Source: Sthenelais limicola (lineage: Eukaryota > Annelida > Polychaeta > Phyllodocida > Sigalionidae). From it: a DNA stretch of 64,000 nt. Positions 11,440-22,000 of the stretch are shown here, one piece after another (position 1 is the stretch's first letter; the number at the start of each line of letters is the position of its first letter). A model generated the notes under the pieces. The model was not told the DNA's origin. It saw only the letters and a program-made list of their open reading frames with translations, and made no database searches. Made by a program: the position numbers and the translations under genes. Location: positions 56,316,986-56,380,985 of the forward strand of contig OW804097.1 in the NCBI GenBank assembly GCA_942159475.1, in the 5' to 3' direction.

Positions 11440-14080
11440 CTTGAAAACCAGTAGTACAGGCATTTTAGGTAAATTTTAGGCCAAACCCGGAATAAAATAA
11501 TGTAAAGCTGATTTTTGGATATATGATGCGGGACACATGGGGGAACATTCCCTGAAAAGTCCCCACCTGGGGACCGTGTGCTTTTTGAGATTTTGACGTT
11601 TTTGCGTCATTTTCCACAAAATAGCATTGGTCTCTATGGGAAAAAGCACCTGGTTCAGGCCATTATTGCCAACATTAAGAATATTTGGCATTGTTATTTG
11701 CAGGGAAAATAACATATATGAAATATACTGTACAGGTTGAGGTACCATAGTAAACATGGACATATGGAGATTCTAAAAATATATATTTCAACAAAATATC
11801 TATTTTTTTAAAATTTGTTGCCATGGCAACGGTCAGATTTTGGTGAAAAAAGCATTTTCTTAGATCAGGTCATAATATTTGGGGACCTAATTCTCTACAT
11901 TGTGCATGTTGTGACACGTTTTTTAAATTTGGCATGTTGTTAAATAAGGCCTGAAATTTTCAAAAAGCACCAGCTACAAGTTGGTAGACACCCCTGGTGG
12001 CCAGTAGCTGCAAAATTCAAGATGGCCGCCCCAGACAGTAAATATGGCATATCTTGGCTTCTATTTGGTAGATCTTCAACTATAATACCATTTTATTGAT
12101 GTTTTTAAGTATGAGGAATTCATTTCTGAAGGTAAATTTATGTTCCAAGGTCATTTTCAAGGTCAAAATCCAATATGGCCCCTACTGATTAACAAGAATG
12201 TTATCTCAGCTCTCGTGGTAGGCCTATATGCATTCCGTTGGTGTACTTATTCATTAATGAGAACAATTTTCTTAGGATCAAGGGTGTGAGGAATCTCTTT
12301 TTTATGTCACTTTTTGATTTGAAGGTCATTTTCATGATTCAATATGGCTGCTGCTAGGAACCAGAATATCATATATCTTAACTGCTGTTATTGCTAGATC
12401 CAAGTAAAATACCATTTTTTCTATGTTTTGAGCTATAGATCGATGTATAAGAGCAGTTATTCTATGTTTGTAGGTGTAATGAATCCATTTCTGGGATCAT
12501 TTTCTGCTTCAAGGTCATTATAGGTCCTTTTCAAGGTCAAAATTTAATATGGCTTCCAGATCAGTTTTGTTGAGTAAGATTTCAGTCTTTGATGAGAAAT
12601 GACTTGGAGACAGATCCCTCACAGTTTAAAACATAGAAAAACTGGTACTATACATTGATTTAGTGGTAATGGCAGCCAAAATATATGACATTCTGATTCC
12701 TGACAGCAGCCATATCCTTCAAAATGACCTACAAAGAAAAAAGTGAAAAAAAAATATGGATTCCTCACACCCTTGATCCTAAAAGAATTGTTCTTATTCA
12801 TCAATGTGTACACCAATACGGTACTTTACAAATTGACAGTAGCGCCATACCAAGAGCGGCGGAAAACGGCTGAACTATGAGCTCCGCGGGCAGGTCACAG
12901 AAGCCTTATGTATTAACCATAGGCTTCTAACTTTCTCCTTCTTCTCCCAGGATTTGAGTGATTGTACAATGGTATCAGCTATCCAATATTATCAAATGAC
13001 ATGTTAAGATTGGTCATGCTTAACAAGAGGACATTTTATCCGCTAGATTTTAGTATATAGCAACTTTCGTAACAGTGTATCAACAAAAACAAGTAAGCGT
13101 AGGTGTACGGGCTCCCGTACGGGCTGTAGGGGGTCAGCGGCCGTGTGGTCACACCTCTGCACGTCCACCGGTAGCCCGTGTGGAGGGTGACGGTTTGGCC
13201 CGCATAGCTAGGTGAGTCAACTGAACTGCGCATGCGCAGAATGACAGAAGTTCATCCCGCAGTTACTGGTACGCACTGGAGACGGAATTTGTGAAGGGGG
13301 CTATTGAATGCATATAGGCCTACATCAAGTGCTGAAATAACATTCTTGTTACTCAGTAGGGGCCATATTGGATTTTGACCTTGAAAATGACCTTGGAACA
13401 TAAAATTACCTTCAGAAATGAATTCCTCATACTTAAAAACATCAATAAAATGGTATTATAGTTGAAGATCTACCAAATAGAAGCCAAGATATGCCATATT
13501 TACTGTTTGGGGCGGCCATCTTGAATTTTGCAGCTACTGGCCACCAGGGGTGTCTACCAACTTGTAGCTGGTGCTTTTTGAAAATTTCAGGCCTTATTTA
13601 ACAACATGCCAAATTTAAAAAACGTGTCACAACATGCACAATGTAGAGAATTAGGTCCCCAAATATTATGACCTGATCTAAGAAAATGCTTTTTTCACCA
13701 AAATCTGACCGTTGCCATGGCAACAAAATTTTAAAAAATAGATATTTTGTTGAAATATATATTTTTAGAATCTCCATATGTCCATGTTTACTATGGTACC
13801 TCAACCTGTACAGTATATTTTATATATGTTATATTCCCTGCAAATAACAATGCCAAATATTCTTAATGTTGGCAATAATGGCCTGAACCAGGTGCTTTTT
13901 CCCATAGAGACCAATGCTATTTTGTGGAAAATGACGCAAAAACGTCAAAATCTCAAAAAGCACACGGTCCCCAGGTGGGGACTTTTCAGGGAATGTTCCC
14001 CCATGTGTCCCGCATCATATATCCAAAAATCAGCTTTACATTATTTTATTCCGGGTTCCATGCTAAAATGCCTGTACTAC
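11440..14080. mobile_element. Foldback (long inverted repeat) element
   Basis: The left arm (about 11440-12430) is highly similar to the reverse complement of the right arm (about 12620-14080). The outer ends share 'gtagtacaggcattttag' and then 'acccggaataaaataatg'. The apparent open frames in each arm are the same sequence read from opposite strands and are not credible proteins. About 180 bp separate the arms, and the right arm carries a further insertion (see 12827-13306). The element sits in intron 2 of the truncated P450. Several AGGTCA half-sites occur in each arm. Confidence 0.85.
12827..13306. mobile_element. Insertion nested in the foldback right arm
   Basis: The arms align continuously except for this stretch of about 480 bp, which has no counterpart in the left arm. 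Its ends are weakly inverted (tacaaatt...agcgccatacca against cacaaatt...agtgcgtacca). It is GC-richer than its surroundings and contains the palindrome gcgcatgcgc. It is probably a small DNA transposon. Confidence 0.6.
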
Positions 14081-14639
14081 AGATGAATTTGGTGGTCGCT
14101 TATTGCGTGGAGGAACGAAGGATTCGTGGGTTTTGGATTGTGTATTTTTATTGTGCCCAACGTTTGGGATAACTTAGTATCCTTCTTCAGGGGTGCCGTA
14201 TACAATAATTTGTTTAAAATTGTTGGCCAATAGAAAAGGTTTTTAAAAGAAAATCAATAAATAAAGCTTTTCTTTTTGCAATAATGATCTATGCAATAAT
14301 ATCACTCTTACCGAGAACAGTAAATGAACATTACCAATCACGGGGAGAGGTTTGGGTCCAGGGATTCCTCTTTTTGTGAAGTAGTTATGGTTTGTGGTTG
14401 CTAACCTAAATAATGTAAAACATTATGGATGCCATAATCTGATGAGTAAATGTAAATTAGTTTTATAGTTATTAGAACAAACAAAGTGATTACAGTTATA
14501 CAAGGGAAATGGTTTATTATGGATCCAGGAGGAAAGTTGTAAATTATAAGACTGTATCTCATTGAAGTTCCAACGATTTCCATATTTAATGTTTAGTTGG
14601 GGTTTTTTTTAGGAAAAAGTTATATGATGATCTTAGAAA

Positions 14640-14830
14640 CGCAAGGATATATTTAATACACCGTCTTGAAATTTGGCACATGCATTCATACTACATACAG
14701 CGTTAGATACCCCAAAATAAGAATATTGCTATAAATTAGATCTTGTGAATGAAACACATTGAATAATATCAATTTTCGGAATTATGACTCATTTTTCTGT
14801 AACATGTTATGGAAATATGAAAGATATATG
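14640..14830 (+). repeat. Dispersed repeat ending 'gactcatttttctgtaacatg'
   Basis: It shares 'gtcttgaaatttggcac' and 'attatgactcatttttct' with 25330-25500. Related pieces lie at 23050-23250 (inverted), 42200-42420 (inverted), 42890-42990 and 43930-43970. The family is unknown; it is short, non-coding and probably a MITE or SINE. Confidence 0.65.
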
Positions 14831-16471
14831 AAACACATTAAATATTGTATACTCACAGGTAGAGCAAAATGAGGATAAAGAGGGTGGTGATAATCCACAG
14901 AGGTATGTCCACTAAGCCAAGGATCAACATGATTGCCCTACTGCAAGTATGCTTCTAAGGTACTGAAAACAATGGTAAACGATTAAATTTCCAGTGTTTT
15001 CAATGCGTTCATTTATATATTTTCACACAAATATGCTAGGAATTAATATTTAGATATAAAACTGTAATAAGTTAAAATGTACGTGTTTGCCAAAGGCAAT
15101 CAAGCTTGGGACAATGGCATGTTGACTACTATAGTTCAGTACTCTACTCTGTTCCTTGGTAACGGCCGGAAGAACTGGATCTTATCCAGAGGCTCGTCTA
15201 CCATTTTTTTGTCATCCTCCTACATAATTGTATGTAAAACTTTGACAAAATAAAGTATTATTCAATAATCAATTCAGTAATATATATATACGGGATCGTA
15301 AAACACCTATATAGCCTACTAGGAATTCATGGTAGGTTTTACACTTTAATATTGACATATTTCTGAATTCAATATAGTTATACTTTCCCTGGTAGAACTC
15401 TGTTAGTATTACATGCATGTGTAATGACCCTTGGATTCGCTGGAGGAGGAGAATAGAAACACAGATAAAGTCTCATATTAAAACTCTAGCTTTTAATATA
15501 ACAGAGAAGCATGTAGTCACATACGGTTACAACAATGAAGAGATGTGTTGACGGAAATATTATATATATTATGAGTTTAGACAACTACATTTTTATGGTA
15601 CACATACTATTATGAATATTTTTATTGCACCCCACTTAATGCACTTCTCATATGGAATGCGCATATAATAAACTATGATACAATACCAATATTATTACAG
15701 TCCATTATGTACAATCCTAAGGTCGCATATGGCATACATAATTTACCTGAAAAGTCCAATATAGTCAGATGTATACGACTTCTTATCATTTCTGTGTCCT
15801 GAACCCGAGTGTATAGGACATAGCATTGGGTCAACAATCATAGAGCCTAAATACCGATACACATTTATACCACTTACAGTACACTCACATTAGTGACTGA
15901 AAACTCATGACAATCCTTGAATTATGCTCATAGACCCCCATTTATGAAGATTTATGAAGATTACACTGTTACAATTGATAATAATATAACAAACTTACTG
16001 TATATTCCGTGAGGAACCTGGCATTATTCTTCACAGCTGCCTAGCTACTGCCATATAAATAGTAACCCTTCTAGCAAGTTTAAATGAGAGGGCAAAATCT
16101 GGGACAGGTGACTGACCCATATATATATATAGCCTACACAAGTGGTTCTGTCTCTCTTATAACGTGAGACCTTGTGCCAGATTTTAATAATGCATCGAGG
16201 TACACTTTGATATCTACTTTAAAATGGCAGGTAATTTTCTTTAATATATAAGGATATAGGGTAAGGTTAGGATCGTCAGAAAATGTACTGCTAAATCAGA
16301 TTGGTATTAAACAGATAGATACTGGGTATATCTGAATAATATTTGACGATATTGCGCAAATAATCTGTTATGTGGAACTGTATCTTGAAAGTCATTTCGG
16401 TCCTAAATTTGGTCATTTGAGAGGATTGGTGAAGGCGAATTGTACATTTTTCGGCGATTTCACCCTTATCA

Positions 16472-16807
16472 TTAAGTATTATTGTAGGCGTGTTGACCAT
16501 TAGTGGCTCTTCCCCTGAGACATGCGTTAGCCCATATGTTTTCGACCACTCTGTGATGTGGGATTATAGCCTTCCCATTGAACGATTCTGTATACTTCAA
16601 GAAACATTTCAGATCTGACTTGATGTGTATTGATATGGTGATTGTTCCTCCTGCAGCTGCTCGGCGGGCGGCCAATAGTCTTTGCATGAAAAGGCGTGCA
16701 GGGGCGATTATTTTCGCTACATGGGCTATTTTTCCCACTACCGATTGCATGGCACTGGTTGTGATTTGATTTTGTTGTAGGGTATATGCCAAGGTGGATG
16801 TTACCAA
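16472..16807 (-). pseudogene. Retroelement RT thumb / RNase H fragment
   Basis: The open frame reads 'MQSVVGKIAHVAKIIAPARL' and then a 'DLKCFLKYTESFNG' pattern. This is the layout that follows the RT catalytic core and enters RNase H in DIRS/Ngaro/Gypsy-type elements (LQSLxGKLxxxxxxVxPxRxFxxRL...DLxWxLxF...FNG). Upstream RT and downstream domains are not recognisable, so it is an isolated relic. The exact family is uncertain. Confidence 0.55.
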
Positions 16808-17526
16808 ATATGACCTTGAAACATAAAAACAGCAGAATTGTGGAATTTGAAAACTTATTTTCTCTTATGAAAATAAGGCAAATGAGAAAAATGATAACCT
16901 ACTGTATAAAAGCAATAACTCGTATTAAGGGAAAGAAAAATAACCCACACCAAATAGCATTGGAATGTGTGTTGCTATGGTAACCAAAGCTTACCTTTCA
17001 CTCTACATTAAATTTTGTTTAAATCTGAATTACTTAAATACAAACCTGTATCTTTTGAACTTTTAAGGTCAAAGATGCAGAATTAAAGCACATGATATAG
17101 TTTGGGGCCCTATTCCTTAATAGTAAAGGGGGAAAGGTGGAAACGGGAATTGGTGGAAAGACCATATGTTTTGACCATTACATGTCATCCACCATCGCCT
17201 CTGTCGGTAGACCGGAATGGGATGTGAAACCTGATATTCTATTACTGCTAAGACAGGAGGAACTATCCCAATTTGGTCAAGTGGGCAGAGCCATGCCATG
17301 GCCCAGCTGTTCTTTTATGAGGGTGTTAACAGATTAACAAAAACTAATGGCCATTCCTTCTTCCACTCCTCAACATCAGAGAGAAAACACCGTTGTTTAA
17401 TTAACCTGTAATAAACTATAGAGCTATAAAAGCTCTTTCCTTAGACATCTTGTTAATGACCTTGGTCAAGGTCAAGATAATCATTTTGCTAATGCTATTG
17501 CTATTGCCCCTTAGCTGCCTTCCAGC

Positions 17527-17556
17527 CCAGCCCCCCCCCCCCCACACACACACACA
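17527..17556. repeat. Compound poly-C / CA microsatellite
   Basis: A run of C is followed directly by (CA)n. The same composite occurs near 24566-24592 and, in the complementary G/GT form, near 26697-26742 and 42294-42323. Confidence 0.9.
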
Positions 17557-18585
17557 CCCAACACGCACGGTCTTATATACAAAAATCCAGGCCAAATATG
17601 ACTTTTGATAGCTTATATATATAGGCTACCATCAATATTTCCAGGTTTGGTGCCATTCCTGACAATAGTGTAGAAACGGGACAATAAAGTGTCATTTTTT
17701 TTACTTTTTGGTCTGCCGTTTTAGTGCTATGGTAACCAGATACTATGTATGAATATATTAAACAAATTGATTCTGTGTTTTAACTACATTTCAAATAGAC
17801 ATGAATATTTGACAAAGATTCAACTCTTTGTATCCTGTTGTATCTACATTAAACTAGTTAGATAAGCCAAAAGCAGTTTTAATACCTGATAGCAATGATC
17901 GGTTGTCGTGGAAACCACTTTCATATTTCAGAATGTGTCCCCCATCTTAAATGATAGAGGATGAACAAATTTACCGGGGTACCAAATTCCGTGGAATTTG
18001 TCTCAAAATTAGTCTTTTGGGGGCTACAGCAATGTGACCTATTATTATATCATATGCCTCCACTGTGTAACTTACCTTTTTGCCCCCATATTTGCCCCCA
18101 TATTTGCATAGAAGGGTCATTTTCGACCCACCCTATATCTCAGAACTTATTTAAGCAAATTTCACCAAATTTCTCCCATGTACTCACAGTACCTTCCTAA
18201 TCATCATTCAAAGTTTCAAGATGATTAAACAATTTTTGCAACTTCGGTTTAAATGGGTTAAGGTGGCGAGCGAGAGTCCAAGTGAAGCCAGAGTGCCGTG
18301 CGACTCTAGTTCTGGGTCAAGATGAAGGTGGCGCCACCCATTCAATGCCATGTAATGTCTCCGTCATTACCATCCTAATGTCTCAATAAGATATACTGAG
18401 CATAATAATACAAATCAAATTTGATTTCTAGTCTATAAAACATTTTAGAACAAGTTAGCATTATTTCCATGTTCCTTGTCCTGGTAAATAATACCTGGGA
18501 AAGTAAACGGGATCAGTGCATGATAGTTTGTCTGAAGTTTTCTTTTAACATTTTTTTACCAGGTCTAGGTCAACCCATAGAGCAG

Positions 18586-18700
18586 ATCTTCCCTTATTTG
18601 TGCCATGGGGAGGAGATAAAACCAGCCACACTAGCTGGGTTCAAACCCACATCGTTCCCAATTCTGGGTTCAAAGCCAGCGCTTTTAACCTAAGGCTTTG
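18586..18700 (-). repeat. tRNA-derived SINE (minus strand)
   Basis: On the minus strand an A-box-like 'GGTTAAAAGCGCTGG' (18690-18676) is followed about 30 nt later by a B-box-like 'GGGTTTGAACCC' (18648-18637). The spacing fits a pol III internal promoter. The arms do not fold as a clean functional tRNA, so a SINE head is more likely. Confidence 0.55.
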
Positions 18701-19082
18701 TAGAGTTTTAATCTCATGCGTATATTGTATTCTTAAATTCAATTCGTCAGTTTGAAACTTGATTTAACTTTGGTTTAACTTTTAGTGGTATTGATTTCTG
18801 TTCTTTTAGTTCCTGTTTAGTTTACTGTTGATACTTTTCATAATGAAAACTAGTGAAGTAATTAGCAATTTTAAACAGTCATTCCAGTGGTCATCTAGAT
18901 GTAGCCTCCCAAACAGGCTTCCCAGATGAAAATTCTTAGTAATTGTGAAACTGGATACTGTATTTTGTTTAGAACATTTAATAAAAGGAGTTGTCGGGGT
19001 TCCACTGAAAGGTAAATTAACAAAACTATGAATGCAAATTGTTACTAATGATTATGCACCACCCCATTTGGTTTATACTGAT

Positions 19083-22000
19083 TTATGGTTTTGCCACATC
19101 ACCAGCAATATATGTTTGAAAGTCTATGGCAAGTCTATTTTGGTCCTTGGCCTTGAGTGTCCTAATGTAGTCAAAGGCCGTTTGGTGTGTGGCATTGGTA
19201 ATGTTGAGTGAGGAGTAGAGTTCCTTAAGTCCACTGATTCTTGCTTCTTCTATAACCACTTTACTTTCAGCTATTGCAATTTTCTTGATAAGTGTTGCAT
19301 TAGCATTGGCTTGTTGCGTGATCACCTCAGCTTCGTTAATGACAATCTTTTCCTGGAAAAAATAAGACAAGTCTCGCTGTAACATACCTGATATTATGGA
19401 TAAGTGTTATCTTTAACCTGCATAATTTACCGTATAATTCGGGGCATGAATAAGAAGACCTGACAATGTCAATGTTAATTTTTTCCCAATCTCATATAAT
19501 GTTTTTGCATAATATAATGGCAGAAAGAAATGATATTACTGAGTATCATACCAACTTAATAGTTTCCTGCCTAAAGACTGCACTCTCTTGTTTCAACTTT
19601 GCCTCTTCATTGTTCTCTAAGAGTAAAAGGGCATTGAGAAAACGTTCGGCTACAGTGGGTGGAATCCTGACCTCGGACATTTGATAGCCCTTCAATTCGG
19701 CAAATAATCCAAAGTCCGCTGCTGTGCATTCGTCATACGTCTTGCAGTTTGGTACACATGCATCTATATGGGAGAGCATCTAATGTTAGACATTTTCTAA
19801 AAGCATTATAAAAAACCCTGTTACTTGTACACGATGGCAGGATATACTGAATAAAACTGTGATGCCAAACAAGGAATTAAGGAATGAAATTAAAAGTAAG
19901 AGTTTAATTGCCAGCTGTTTCCTAAATTCTCTAAATCTAAACACATATTGAAAAGGAATACCCATATTTTGAAAAGGTACAAACATCACAGTACATCTAG
20001 ATGTAGCTTTGCCACTCAGTCATGCGGACATTTCCATTCCTTATGTGTTTGATAACTACTCACAAGTTAACCTCTCATTGCATTCCATCTAATTATTTCT
20101 ATATTTCTATTTACCACTATCTCCCTGTCCACAGTTAAGTTCACAGCATTTGCCGCTGAGTCGGTCCTTTAATGCCTTTTCGATCTGCTCTTCCACATAT
20201 GTCCTGTTACGTATGAACTCTCTTGTTGCGTAGTATACTGCATTGTTCTAATGATATAAAAATATGTAATTTTATCTCTATATTTAGATGGTTCATCCTT
20301 TTTTTTTTTTTTTTTACCAAAAAGACACATCTTCATAAATGTCACATTTTTGGCCCCAGGCTAAATATGTTGTTGTTTTAAAACAAAATATGAAGATATA
20401 AAAAATATTAACATGAAGATATAAAAATATGAAAATATTTCATACATGTTAGATCTTCTAACACGCTTTTACTTATGAAATTATTTTGAATATGAACCTT
20501 TTGATTTTGATTTTGAATATGACTGGATTTCCTCAGTAATAAGCCAGTCACCCTCTCTATATATTTATAATAATGTTATACTTTAAACAAACTAAATTTA
20601 ACTGCGATGAATTGCATTTATTGAGAATAGTGATAGTCGATTATGCTGTCACTCCTGAAAAAGGTTCAACGGTAAATGAAATTTAGATGGGTTAGCCTAC
20701 ATCTTCAATCGTGGACATACATGCAATAAAATTATTGTTAAAATTATTTTATCATAATATCGATTGGGTATGAATGTTTGTTCGTTCACACTCTTTATTT
20801 CATTGAATGGAAATTTGTAGCTCGTTTCTATACATGTCTTCAATGAGTAATGCGACACAATACAATGGATTACTGATATGTGATGAACCAATAATGAAAT
20901 TCACTAGTGAGTAAAATGAGATAATGCTAGTAATATGTAAAATAACCGTTCAGCAAAGTTTGAAGGAGTTCTAGCATATAGATAACTAATTCAAACTTAC
21001 ACATTATAGATAATTATAGACATTGATACCCAAACTCACAGCTTGGCTATCAAGACTCAGAGTCTTACAGATACGACAATAATGATATGTCAGTGATTGG
21101 ACCCCTACTCCGCTAATGACCTTCCTGGCCCTTTTATTAGGGATTCCTTCCCCTCAGTTTAGAGGGACTCTCTCAACTCTGAGCCTATCTATATAGACTG
21201 TTTGACTGTTTGGTTATTTGATGTTATAATTACTTCAATTGGGTACAATTATCATGTAATTATCGTTGTAATGCTGTTCCTGAATGGATTAACTTCAAAC
21301 GGAAATACAAGGTTTACCTTTATGGCATCCTGTGCATTACTTTTCAGGATTGGTCTGTACTTATTGTCAAACTTCTCGTGCAGTAATCCCAGCTGGTGTG
21401 GTCGTAGATAATACTGGAAATATACTGTCATCCAAATCTGAAATAAATATTGACCAAATTGTTATGTCAAGCTGCAGACCTATAGAATGGGAAGCAAGGC
21501 TCCCAGGCCTATCAGCCAAAAGACATTCACCTAGATATATAAATAAACGAATCACTTTAGATAGACTGGAGGCAGACTGCACCTTTATGCATGTTGGACG
21601 TCTTAATAAGTTCTTACATCAACTACTAATTAGATTATATAAAGGTTATTAGTTTACTAAATGTACTTGACCTTTTAAATATAATAGAAAAAAAGAGTTT
21701 GTATTTCTTACTATTGCACTGAGAGTCTGGGAGTGCTCGAAACAGAAGTTTGAGGCACTGTGGCATTGTGTGTGCCCAATTCAACGTGCAACGTGCTGCA
21801 CTCTAAAGTGTGGCACAGTACGGTGCTGCACTCTAATGTGCTGAATTAACATTCTAATATGCTGTATATTTTATATGCACTCTTTTTTGCTGAACATTAG
21901 GGAGTTTCAACACCGCTCACCTATCCGATAATATATCCGTATCCTTATTACATTAAGGATGTGTGAGTCGGGCATACCGGAGCCTCCAAATTTAGTTTCA

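Larger units (their letters stand above)
10367..14930 (-). pseudogene. Second CYP3-like gene, exons 1-3 only
   Basis: Exon 1 (14930-14857) begins with ATG and encodes a hydrophobic ER anchor (MLILGLVDIPLWIITTLF...). Exon 2 (14405-14312) carries the proline-rich hinge 'RGIPGPKPLPVIG'. Exon 3 (10419-10367) ends 'EKYGKLYG'. Exon lengths of 74, 94 and 53 nt and their phases match exons 1-3 of the complete P450 at 35.6-57 kb (74, 97, 53), so this is a paralogue. I find no exon 4 or later between 10367 and base 1: no WxxxR, I-helix, ExxR or heme motif. Either the gene is 5'-only and dead, or a long intron containing the integrase gene runs off the window. All three splice donors are intact, so a chimeric transcript is conceivable. 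Confidence 0.8.
14931..19082. other. Intergenic region between SPFH gene and truncated P450
   Basis: I see no host gene. It holds a retroelement fragment (16472-16807), a compound C/CA microsatellite (about 17527-17556) and a tRNA-like SINE (18586-18700). Confidence 0.5.

Noticed and set aside
11476..11763. 95-codon open frame, nearly identical to one at 13778-14086 on the other strand
   Set aside because: Both lie in the arms of the foldback element and are one sequence seen twice. There is no domain, and the frames are not conserved to the same end, so they are incidental.
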